Of a stretch of DNA of 64,000 nt, positions 34,841 to 42,390 are shown piece after piece. Under the pieces are notes generated by a model. It was not told where the DNA came from. It did no database searches and saw only the letters and a list, made by a program, of their open reading frames with translations. Origin of the DNA: an uncultured Acetatifactor sp. (GTDB lineage Bacteria; Bacillota; Clostridia; Lachnospirales; Lachnospiraceae); contig CAJUIA010000008.1 in the NCBI GenBank assembly GCA_910586485.1, positions 43,833 through 107,832 of the forward strand. Reading direction: 5' to 3'. The position numbers and the translations under genes were made by a program. Position 1 is the stretch's first letter. The number at the start of each line of letters is the position of its first letter.

Positions 34841-35284
34841 ATGAGTGAGGCGGCAAAATATTATGTGGTGACGCAGAAAGCGGTGCCGGAGGTGTTGCTG
34901 CGGGTGGTGGAAGCAAAAAGGCTTTTGGAGTCGGAAAAGGTGCCGACGGTTCAGGAAGCCGTTGATGCAGTCGGCATCAGCCGCAGTTCGTTTTATAAAT
35001 ATAAGGACGATATTTTTCAGTTTCATGACAATACACCGGGAACCACCATCACCCTGACTTTTCAGATGGAGGATGAGCCGGGTATTCTGTCGGACGTGTT
35101 GAAAATTATTGCAGAATACGGTGCGAATATATTGACCATACATCAGAGCATTCCCATAAGCGGTATGGCCTCTTTAAGCTTAAGCGTGCAGGTGCTGCAA
35201 AATACGGGCGACATTTCAAAGATGCTGGAAAGAATGGAAGCCCACAAGGGAGTGCATCATGTAAAAATTTTGGCGCGGGAATGA
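34841..35284 (+). CDS. thrR: ACT-domain regulator, ThrR/PheB type
   Basis: 147 residues. The N-terminal part is a helix-turn-helix-like region (VPTVQEAVDAVGISRSSFYKYKDDIF). The C-terminal part is an ACT domain (TLTFQMEDEPGILSDVLKIIAEYGANILTIHQ). In Bacillus the homologue represses threonine biosynthesis genes. Its place just before hom and the aspartate kinase gene supports the same role here. An older reading as a chorismate-mutase-associated PheB is less likely given the neighbours. Confidence 0.88.
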   Translation: MSEAAKYYVVTQKAVPEVLLRVVEAKRLLESEKVPTVQEAVDAVGISRSSFYKYKDDIFQFHDNTPGTTITLTFQMEDEPGILSDVLKIIAEYGANILTIHQSIPISGMASLSLSVQVLQNTGDISKMLERMEAHKGVHHVKILARE

Positions 35285-35375
35285 GGCGCCGGGAAATAAT
35301 ATATTTGCAGGGGAGCGTATCCGCCTGATGCAGGCGTTTTGAATCAAAAGGATCCCCGCGGAATGAGAGGAATTT

Positions 35376-36593
35376 ATGATTAAGGTAGCGGTTTTAGGGT
35401 ATGGCACTGTGGGAAGCGGTGTGGTGGAAGTGATTGAGAGCAATAACGCGGAGGTGAGCGTTAAGGCCGGCGAAGAAATGCACGTCAGCTATATTTTGGA
35501 TTTGCGGGATTTTCCGGGGGATCCTTATGAGGACCGGGTAATTCACGATTTTAATATTATTTTAAATGACCCGGAAGTCAGCGTGGTCTGTGAAGTCATG
35601 GGCGGTGTGGGAGCGGCGTATCAGTTTACCAAACAGCTGCTGGAGGCAGGAAAGAGCGTGTGTACTTCCAATAAGGAGCTGGTGGCGAAGCATGGCGCAG
35701 AGCTTTTGGAGATTGCAAGAAACAAGAACTGCAGTTACATGTTCGAGGCCAGTGTGGGCGGCGGCATTCCTGTGATCCGCCCCATTACAAAGGCGCTGAC
35801 GGCTGAGAAGATCGAGAAAATTACTGCCATCCTGAACGGGACTACAAATTACATCTTAAGCAAGATGGAAAAGGAAGGCGCCGGCTATGAGGAAACCTTG
35901 AAAAAGGCCCAGGAGCTGGGATATGCGGAGCGTAACCCAGAGGCGGACGTGGAGGGCTATGACGCCTGCAGAAAGGTGGCAATCCTGTCATCGCTTATGA
36001 CCGGGAAAAATGTGGATGCCGAAAAAATATACACCGAGGGAATTACCGGGATCAGTCCGGCCGATTTTGAATATGCCGGGGCAGCAGGCATGACGATTAA
36101 GCTGCTTGCTACCAGTGAGGCCATGGCGGACGGAAGGGTGCTTGCCATGGTAGCGCCGGCGTTTGTTTCCACGGAGCATCCCCTGGCAGCGGTGAACGAT
36201 GTGTACAACGGCGTATTTGTAAAGGGAAATATGTTGGGTGACGTAATGTTTTACGGACGGGGAGCGGGCAAGCTGCCTACTGCAAGCGCCGTGGTGTCCG
36301 ATGTCATTGACTGTGCGAGACATATAGGACGCAGCAGCATTGTCTGCATCTGGGATCGGGAAGAAGCAGGGCTGGCGGATGTGGGGGAAAGCAGGAAATG
36401 CTTTTTTGTCAAGGTAAAAGCCTCTGTACGGGAGAAAGCGGAAGAGATTTTTCAGGGCTGCCGTTTTGTGGAGTGCGGCAGAACGGAGGACTGCGGCCTG
36501 ATGACGGCAGAAATGAGCGAAAAGGAATTTAAGGAAAAGAGCGGTGCTCTTGGCGATGGAATCTTAAGCAGGATCCGCATTGCAATCGTGTGA
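35376..36593 (+). CDS. hom: Homoserine dehydrogenase
   Basis: 405 residues. The NAD(P)-binding motif GYGTVGSGVVEVIE is near residue 8. The catalytic/substrate segments include TSNKELVAKHG, FEASVGGGIPVIRP, ILNGTTNYIL and AERNPEADVEGYDACRK. The C-terminal ACT-like part (about 325-405) is shorter than usual for Gram-positive enzymes. It makes homoserine for threonine and methionine. RBS context GAATGAGAGGAATTT precedes the ATG. Confidence 0.97.
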   Translation: MIKVAVLGYGTVGSGVVEVIESNNAEVSVKAGEEMHVSYILDLRDFPGDPYEDRVIHDFNIILNDPEVSVVCEVMGGVGAAYQFTKQLLEAGKSVCTSNKELVAKHGAELLEIARNKNCSYMFEASVGGGIPVIRPITKALTAEKIEKITAILNGTTNYILSKMEKEGAGYEETLKKAQELGYAERNPEADVEGYDACRKVAILSSLMTGKNVDAEKIYTEGITGISPADFEYAGAAGMTIKLLATSEAMADGRVLAMVAPAFVSTEHPLAAVNDVYNGVFVKGNMLGDVMFYGRGAGKLPTASAVVSDVIDCARHIGRSSIVCIWDREEAGLADVGESRKCFFVKVKASVREKAEEIFQGCRFVECGRTEDCGLMTAEMSEKEFKEKSGALGDGILSRIRIAIV

Positions 36594-36633
36594 AAAGCAG
36601 GAAGATACAAAATATATAAAGGGAATATGAGGT

Positions 36634-36662
36634 GCCGCTTGCGCGGCGGAATGAGAGGAAAG
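36634..36662 (+). promoter_or_regulatory. Recurrent 5' leader cassette before aspartate kinase
   Basis: GCCGCTTGCGCGG (36634-36646, a CCGC/GCGG mini-hairpin) plus CGGAATGAGAGGAAAG up to the ATG. The same arrangement occurs 12 kb away before thyA (48718-48746), and its distal part (GGAATGAGAGGAA) before hom and the HAD gene. GAGAGG is the Shine-Dalgarno sequence. Confidence 0.55.
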
Positions 36663-37982
36663 ATGGCAAAGGTTGTAAAATTCGGAGGCAGTTCATTGGC
36701 AAGTGCTCAGCAGTTTAAAAAGGTGGGAGATATTATCAGGGCAGATTCTTCCAGAAAATATGTGATTCCGTCAGCGCCGGGGAAGCGTTTTAAGGACGAT
36801 ACCAAGGTGACGGATATGCTGTATGAGTGCTATGGACTGGCGGAGGCCGGAAAGAGCTATAAGACGAAGCTGGCGGCCATTGCGGACAGATACCGGGAGA
36901 TTATAGAGGGGCTTGGCCTGAATTTAAGCCTGGAGCAGGAATTTGCGGTGATCGAGAAGAACTTTAAGGGGAGGGCCGGCAGCAATTACGCCGCTTCCAG
37001 GGGGGAGTACTTAAACGGTATTATCATGGCGGCATACCTGGGATGTACCTTTATTGATGCGGCCGAGGTTATTTTCTTCAGGGAGGACGGGAGCCTTGAC
37101 GAGGAAAGGACGGACGCGACCCTTTCCGCCAGGCTGAAAGAGTGTGATATGGCGGTGATACCGGGCTTTTACGGAGCCATGCCGGACGGCAGCGTAAAGA
37201 CCTTTTCCAGGGGCGGATCGGATATAACAGGCTCTATTGTGGCCAGGGCGGCTCAGGTGGACGTTTATGAGAACTGGACGGACGTGTCAGGCTTTCTGGT
37301 GGCGGATCCCAGAATTATAGACAATCCGGAGGGGATCGAGGTGATCACCTATAAGGAGCTTCGGGAGCTTTCCTATATGGGCGCCGGGGTGCTTCACGAG
37401 GAATCCATTTTCCCCGTGCGTCAGCAGGGAATTCCCATCAATATTCGAAATACAAACGCGCCGGAGGACAGCGGCACCTGGATCGTGGGAAGCACCTGCC
37501 AGAAGTCCAAATATGTGATTACAGGCATTGCGGGAAAGAAGGGCTTTTGTTCCATCAATATAGAAAAGGATATGATGAATGCGGAGATCGGCTTCGGCAG
37601 AAAGGTGCTTCAGGCTTTTGAGGAAAACGGTATTTCCTTTGAGCATATTCCTTCTGGTATAGATACCCTGACTGTGTTTGTACATCAGGACGAGTTTATG
37701 CACAAGGAGCAGAAGGTTGTGGCCGGGATTCACCGGCTGGCCAATCCGGATTCCATAGAGATTGAGTCGGACTTGGCGCTGATTGCCGTTGTGGGCCGTG
37801 GCATGAAATCCACCAGGGGCACTGCTGGGCGAATTTTTTCCGCGCTGGCTCATGTCAATGTCAACGTCCGCATGATCGACCAGGGTTCATCCGAGCAGAA
37901 TATTATTATCGGTGTGGCGGATGACGATTTTGAAACGGCAATCAAGGCCATTTATGATATTTTCGTGGTGACCAGACTATAG
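36663..37982 (+). CDS. lysC: Aspartate kinase
   Basis: 439 residues from MAKVVKFGGSSLAS; an in-frame ATG at 36627 precedes the leader cassette and is rejected. Kinase-domain motifs FGGSSLA and SRGGSDITG are present. The C-terminal third has two ACT domains (GFCSINIEKDMMNAEIGFG and ALIAVVGRGMKSTRGTAGR), so feedback inhibition by lysine and/or threonine is likely. It catalyses the first step of the aspartate family pathway. 69 nt after hom, same operon. Confidence 0.96.
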   Translation: MAKVVKFGGSSLASAQQFKKVGDIIRADSSRKYVIPSAPGKRFKDDTKVTDMLYECYGLAEAGKSYKTKLAAIADRYREIIEGLGLNLSLEQEFAVIEKNFKGRAGSNYAASRGEYLNGIIMAAYLGCTFIDAAEVIFFREDGSLDEERTDATLSARLKECDMAVIPGFYGAMPDGSVKTFSRGGSDITGSIVARAAQVDVYENWTDVSGFLVADPRIIDNPEGIEVITYKELRELSYMGAGVLHEESIFPVRQQGIPINIRNTNAPEDSGTWIVGSTCQKSKYVITGIAGKKGFCSINIEKDMMNAEIGFGRKVLQAFEENGISFEHIPSGIDTLTVFVHQDEFMHKEQKVVAGIHRLANPDSIEIESDLALIAVVGRGMKSTRGTAGRIFSALAHVNVNVRMIDQGSSEQNIIIGVADDDFETAIKAIYDIFVVTRL

Positions 37983-38047
37983 CAGCAGAAGCAGACGGCG
38001 GTGGAAACAGCGGCGGTGGAAATGTGTGGTAAATTCACGTTTGTTGT

Positions 38048-38076
38048 TGACATTTGTCGAAGAGGAAAATATAATA
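38048..38076 (+). promoter_or_regulatory. Perfect consensus promoter upstream of the 36-bp repeats
   Basis: TTGACA (38048-38053), 17-bp spacer, TATAAT (38071-38076). Transcription from here would start near 38083, run through the repeat array and reach the GH3 gene. The full gap between lysC and the GH3 gene is thus a transcribed leader. Confidence 0.75.
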
Positions 38077-38117
38077 AATTTATCAGCCGGGTGCTGAGGA
38101 CAAAAGAGTATGTAAAA

Positions 38118-38296
38118 CACAGAAGAAGCTTTGAGTACAAAAGTAATATGAAGCACAGAAGAAGTTTTGAATACAAAAGCAATTCAAAGCACAGAAGAAG
38201 TTTTAAATACAAAAGCAATGCAAAGCACAGAAGAAGTTAGAGTACAAAAGTAATTTGAAGCACAGAAGAAGCACAGTGTACAAAAGTAATTTAAGA
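38118..38296 (+). repeat. 36-bp tandem repeat, five units plus degenerate remnants
   Basis: CACAGAAGAAG begins at 38118, 38154, 38190, 38226 and 38261 (spacing 36, 36, 36, 35), each followed by a TACAAAAG core. Weaker TACAAAAGAAG remnants continue to about 38380. Units are contiguous with no spacers, so this is not a CRISPR array. Confidence 0.9.
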
Positions 38297-38398
38297 CACA
38301 AATGAAGTTTGATATTCCGGATACAAAAGAAGCTTGCATTACATAAGAATAATAAAGAGACAAGGATACAAAAGAAGTAATATTTATATGAAATTTAT

Positions 38399-38430
38399 AT
38401 AAGGAAACGAAGTAACATTCGTTTCCTTAT
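38399..38430 (+). terminator. Perfect 13-bp hairpin after the repeat array
   Basis: ATAAGGAAACGAA (38399-38411) pairs exactly with TTCGTTTCCTTAT (38418-38430), with a 6-nt loop, then GTTGTTATAT. The T content is modest, so it may be a weak terminator/attenuator or an RNA-stability element ahead of the GH3 gene, whose RBS (AAGGAG) lies about 20 nt further on. Confidence 0.5.
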
Positions 38431-38458
38431 GTTGTTATATAAATCTAAGGAGAAAGCA

Positions 38459-39793
38459 ATGGACGAGAAACAGCAGGAAAAGAAAGAAGCAAGACGAAAG
38501 AGACGGATCAGAAACCAGGTGATCTCCTATATAGTGGTAACGGTGTTTATTGCCGCCATAGCGGCAGGTGCGGTATGGGGAGTGAGAAAGTTTACAGACG
38601 GCAGGCGGGAAGCGGACCAGAAGCAGGAGAGCAGCCAGGACGTGCTGGATGACATTCTGGCGGGGGAGCCGGAGCTTCCGACACCGCCTCCGGAGTCGGA
38701 GCCGGAATCGGATCAGGAGCCGGTGGTGGAGCTGACACCGGAGCAGAAGCTGGATGAGCTGGTAAACACGCTGATCGAGGTGATGCCTCTTGAGGATAAG
38801 GTGGCCGGTTTGTTTTTGGTGACGCCGGAATCTATAACCGGCGTGGGTACTGCGGTGAAGGCGGGTGACGGGACGAAGGAGGCGCTGACAAAATATGCGG
38901 TGGGCGGCATTGTTTATGCCGGAAAGAATATAAAGTCGGAAGCACAGTTTAAGGAAATGCTGGAAAATACAAATATTTACACAAATTATCCTCTTTTTCT
39001 TGCAGTGGAGGAAGAGGGTGGAAAGCGCTCTACAGTGTCAAACGCAGGAATCGGTACAAAGGTTGATTCGGCAAAGACCATCGGCCAGTCCGGGGATACC
39101 AATACGGCTTACCAGGCGGGGACCGTTCTGGGAAGTACGCTGGCAGGTGTGGGGATTAATTTAAATCTTGGGCCGGTGGCGGATCCCGTGACGGCAGATA
39201 ACAGCTGGCTGGGAGAGCGTTCCTTTGGAGCAGGGGCACAGCTTACAGGTTCCATGGCGGCTTCCGTTATGCAGGGAATGCAGAGCGTGGGCGTGACCGC
39301 CTGTGTGAAGTATTTTCCGGGGGTGGGCAGTACCTCGGAAAATCCGGAGAAGGGGCTGGCAGGCACGGACAGAACGGAGGAACAGTTCAGGAGTGAAGAA
39401 TTTACCGCATTTCAGACGCTGATGGATGCCGGTGCGGATATGATTATGGTCAGCAGTGTGGCGGCGCCTGGGCTGACGGGGAACAATGAGCCCTGTGTAT
39501 TTTCTGAACGTATCATTACGGAGATTTTACGGGGAGAATTGGGATTTGAGGGAGTGATTATTTCTGATCGACTGGACATGTCGGCAATTTCAGATTATAA
39601 TGGATCAGAAGAGGCTGCAATCATGGCATTGAAGGCAGGCTGTGATATGCTGTTATGCCCGGAGGATTTTGAAAAGGCGTATAATGGTATCCTTCAGGCT
39701 GTTCAGGATGGCACCATCTCGGAAGAGCGTATCAATGATGCGCTTCGGCGGATATACAGGATTAAATATGCGGACAGGATCGAAGAAGAATAA
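38459..39793 (+). CDS. Membrane-anchored GH3 (NagZ-like) protein lacking the usual His motif
   Basis: 444 residues; ATG after AAGGAG. A basic N-terminus and one membrane segment (about 22-42), then a Pro/Glu-rich stalk (about 60-95), put the GH3 N-terminal-type TIM barrel outside the cell. The nucleophile region ISDRLDMSAI (Asp370) is present. The family motif KHFPGHG-D-T, which with a DSH loop supplies the acid/base, reads KYFPGVGSTSE (about 284-294), with no DSH. The enzyme may be inactive, or have changed specificity from beta-N-acetylhexosaminidase. Confidence 0.85.
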   Translation: MDEKQQEKKEARRKRRIRNQVISYIVVTVFIAAIAAGAVWGVRKFTDGRREADQKQESSQDVLDDILAGEPELPTPPPESEPESDQEPVVELTPEQKLDELVNTLIEVMPLEDKVAGLFLVTPESITGVGTAVKAGDGTKEALTKYAVGGIVYAGKNIKSEAQFKEMLENTNIYTNYPLFLAVEEEGGKRSTVSNAGIGTKVDSAKTIGQSGDTNTAYQAGTVLGSTLAGVGINLNLGPVADPVTADNSWLGERSFGAGAQLTGSMAASVMQGMQSVGVTACVKYFPGVGSTSENPEKGLAGTDRTEEQFRSEEFTAFQTLMDAGADMIMVSSVAAPGLTGNNEPCVFSERIITEILRGELGFEGVIISDRLDMSAISDYNGSEEAAIMALKAGCDMLLCPEDFEKAYNGILQAVQDGTISEERINDALRRIYRIKYADRIEEE

Positions 39794-39819
39794 CCTGCCC
39801 AAAGGGGGAAAGTCCGAGA

Positions 39820-40917
39820 TTGATAAAGCGAAGATACATAAGTACAAGGCTGCTGGAGAGCGGTATGGTGATCGACCAGTCCATTGTTGATGGAACGGGG
39901 CGGGTCCTGGTGGCACGAAAGACACCGCTGGACGATTATATGATCGAAGGACTGCGAAAATTAAAAATAACCGGGGTCTATATCAGGGAAGGCGAGGAAG
40001 AGTTGTTATCGGCGGACATCGAGGTTTCACCGGAGACGCTGCAAACCATCGAGAAGCTGAAAAAAGCGGATCGGACCAAGATGCAGCTGTCGGAGAGCGT
40101 GAAGGCGCGGGTGGCCACGGGTATGCAGTTTATGTTTAACAATCCCAAGGACGCCGGATTTATGGATGCGGCACAAAGCATTTCGGGCGAACTGATGAAG
40201 ACCATTACGGAAAACGATGCCGTAGCGGTAAATATTGATGCCCTGAAGGTAAGCGATGAATATACCTTTAAACACAGTGTGGATGTGGCCTCTATTGCCA
40301 TGATTATTGCGCGTCAGAGCCGCATGTCCGATAAGGATGTCCACCAGATCGGGGTAGCCGGACTGCTGCATGATCTTGGAAAATCAGAGATCCCAAACGA
40401 GATTTTAAATAAGCCTGCCAGGCTGACCGATGAAGAGTTTGAGGTTATGAAAACACATCCGGCCAGAGGATATAACCTGTTGAAAAACAAGCCGGACATT
40501 GCGCCGGAGATTCTGATGGGTGTGCTGCAGCATCATGAAAAGATGGGCGGAAACGGTTATCCGCTGGCTCTTTCCGCAGAGAAAATCAGTCCTTATGCAA
40601 AAATACTGGCAGTTGCGGATATTTATGATGCACTGGTTACTGAGCGTCCTTATAAAAAGGGCTTTTCACCTCGTGATGCAGTAGAGATGATTATGGCAAT
40701 GACGGCGGATCTGGATGTGGACATGATCAAAATGTTTTTAAAAAGCGTGATTTTGTATCCGGTGGATTCCGTGGTGAATTTAAGCAGCGGCGAGGCGGCC
40801 AAGGTGGTGGAAAACAATATAGATTATCCCACCAGGCCCAAAGTGGTGACGCTGGCAGCAGGAAAGGTACTGGATTTGGCTCTGGATGTGAACTGTGCCA
40901 GCATTATTATTGAGTAG
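39820..40917 (+). CDS. HD-GYP domain c-di-GMP phosphodiesterase
   Basis: 365 residues from a TTG start with GGGGGA upstream, 26 nt after the GH3 gene. The N-terminal roughly 130 residues have no named domain. The HD-GYP domain (about 140-330) has HDLGK (184-188), HHEKMGGNGYP (238-248, with the GYP triplet intact) and ADIYDAL. It is predicted to degrade c-di-GMP to pGpG/GMP. No receiver or membrane segment is seen, so it is cytoplasmic. Confidence 0.93.
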   Translation: MIKRRYISTRLLESGMVIDQSIVDGTGRVLVARKTPLDDYMIEGLRKLKITGVYIREGEEELLSADIEVSPETLQTIEKLKKADRTKMQLSESVKARVATGMQFMFNNPKDAGFMDAAQSISGELMKTITENDAVAVNIDALKVSDEYTFKHSVDVASIAMIIARQSRMSDKDVHQIGVAGLLHDLGKSEIPNEILNKPARLTDEEFEVMKTHPARGYNLLKNKPDIAPEILMGVLQHHEKMGGNGYPLALSAEKISPYAKILAVADIYDALVTERPYKKGFSPRDAVEMIMAMTADLDVDMIKMFLKSVILYPVDSVVNLSSGEAAKVVENNIDYPTRPKVVTLAAGKVLDLALDVNCASIIIE

Positions 40918-40933
40918 AGAAAGAGGGATAAGT

Positions 40934-40971
40934 CTCCCAAAGGGCGTAAATGCTGTTGGGAGGCTTTATTT
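40934..40971 (+). terminator. Hairpin between HD-GYP and MATE genes
   Basis: CTCCCAA (40934-40940) pairs with TTGGGAG (40956-40962), followed by GCTTTATTT. The 3' arm (GGGAG) could also act as the Shine-Dalgarno of the MATE gene 14 nt further on. The stem may therefore both end transcription and hide the ribosome-binding site. Confidence 0.5.
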
Positions 40972-40976
40972 GAGAA

Positions 40977-42371
40977 ATGGAAGATAAGCTGAAAACGGAA
41001 ATTTTTGAAAAAATGCCGATCCCCAGGGCCGTGGTGAAGCTGGCGGTGCCGACGGTGCTGGGGTGTCTGGTCACCATGCTGTATAACCTTGCGGATACTT
41101 ATTTTGTGGGTATTTTAAACGATTCGATACAAAATGCAGCGGTAACCTTTGCTGCCCCGGTATTGCTGGCTTTTAACGCGGTGAATAATCTGTTCGGCGT
41201 GGGAGCTTCCAGTATGATGAGCAGGGCATTGGGGACGAAGGATCACGATACAGTTTACCGAAGCTCTGCTTTTGGTTTTTACAGTGCCCTGGTCTGCGGT
41301 ATTTTGTTTGCCTTTTTCTGTACCGTTCTGAAGGGCCCCCTTCTGGCGCTGCTTGGAGCAACCTCGGAAAATGCGGCCCAGACAGGCTCCTATCTGTTTT
41401 GGACCGTTACCTGCGGTGCAGTTCCGGCAATTTTAAATGTGGTGATGGGGTATCTGGTCCGTTCGGAGGGCTCTGCGCTTCATGCCAGTATCGGCACCAT
41501 GAGCGGGTGTCTTCTTAATATTGTGCTGGATCCTGTTTTTATTCTGCCCTGGGGCCTGAACATGGGAGCGGCGGGAGCAGGATGTGCCACATTTATCTCC
41601 AACTGTGCGGCATGTCTGTATTTCTTTGTCCTGCTTTATATTAAAAGAGGCCGCACCTTTGTCTGCATTCATCCGAAGTATTTCGGATTCAGAAAAGTAA
41701 TTGTGTTAGGAGTCTGCGGCGTGGGCATACCGGCTGCCATTCAAAATCTTTTAAATGTAACCGGTATGACTGTTCTTAATAATTTTACGGCAGCTTTTTC
41801 ATCGGATGCGGTGGCGGCCATGGGCATATGCCAGAAGATTAATATGATTCCCATGTATATTGCCATGGGGCTGTCCCAGGGGATTATGCCGCTGATCAGT
41901 TACAATTATGCGGCAGGCAATTATGAACGCATGAAAAAAACGCTGTTATTTTCTGCAAAGCTTACGGTGGGCTTTTTATCTGTCGCTGCCTTTGGGTATT
42001 ATGTGGGCGCTGAAACGCTGGTGTCTCTGTTTATGAAAAATGAGGTTATTATAGGGTACGGCTCCCGATTCTTAAGAGGAATGTGCCTGGCAACGCCCTT
42101 CCTTGCTACGGATTTTCTGGCAGTTGGCGTTTTTCAGGCATGCGGCATGGGTAGAAAATCATTGCTGTTTGCGGTGCTGCGGAAGATTGTGCTGGAAATA
42201 CCGGCACTGTATCTTTTAAACAGACTCTTTCCCCTGTACGGACTTGCTTATGCGCAGACAGTGGCAGAGTTCATTTTGGCGATTGCAGCGGTAGTAGTAT
42301 TGCTCAGGATGTTTCGCGGCTTTAAAATGCAGACGCAGGAAAGCGGCGACAGCGGCGCTGTTGACTTGTAA
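40977..42371 (+). CDS. MATE-family multidrug/toxin efflux transporter
   Basis: 464 residues with twelve predicted membrane segments in two homologous halves. Family features include PTVLGCLVTMLYNLADTYFVG at the start (first half) and GIPAAIQNLLN opening the second half. It is an Na+- or H+-coupled exporter of unknown substrate. No regulator is adjacent. Confidence 0.92.
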   Translation: MEDKLKTEIFEKMPIPRAVVKLAVPTVLGCLVTMLYNLADTYFVGILNDSIQNAAVTFAAPVLLAFNAVNNLFGVGASSMMSRALGTKDHDTVYRSSAFGFYSALVCGILFAFFCTVLKGPLLALLGATSENAAQTGSYLFWTVTCGAVPAILNVVMGYLVRSEGSALHASIGTMSGCLLNIVLDPVFILPWGLNMGAAGAGCATFISNCAACLYFFVLLYIKRGRTFVCIHPKYFGFRKVIVLGVCGVGIPAAIQNLLNVTGMTVLNNFTAAFSSDAVAAMGICQKINMIPMYIAMGLSQGIMPLISYNYAAGNYERMKKTLLFSAKLTVGFLSVAAFGYYVGAETLVSLFMKNEVIIGYGSRFLRGMCLATPFLATDFLAVGVFQACGMGRKSLLFAVLRKIVLEIPALYLLNRLFPLYGLAYAQTVAEFILAIAAVVVLLRMFRGFKMQTQESGDSGAVDL

Positions 42372-42390
42372 GCTATAAACGGAGAAAATG

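Larger units (their letters stand above)
38001..38305 (+). pseudogene. Decayed ORF of 12-residue KHRRSFEYKSN repeats
   Basis: From a possible GTG at 38001 the frame reads three complete 12-residue units (KHRRSFEYKSNx) and stops in the fourth at a TAG. Deleting one base is the only difference needed: in the shifted frame the same peptide motif continues (YKSNLKHRRSTVYKSNL) to a TGA at 38303. Among units 1-3 most differences are synonymous in this frame, which hints at past coding selection. No convincing RBS is present, and a consensus promoter lies inside the 5' part. Very basic, no known family. Non-coding repetition is the alternative. Confidence 0.45.

Noticed and set aside
36634..36662. 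The GCCGCTTGCGCGG segment as part of a T-box leader
   Set aside because: The T-box sequence (GGGTGGNACCGCG-like) and the stem I/specifier structure are absent, and the same cassette is found before thyA, which has no amino acid link.
38118..38296. The 36-bp periodic repeat as a CRISPR array
   Set aside because: The period equals the repeat itself; there are no unique spacers, and no cas genes are in the window.
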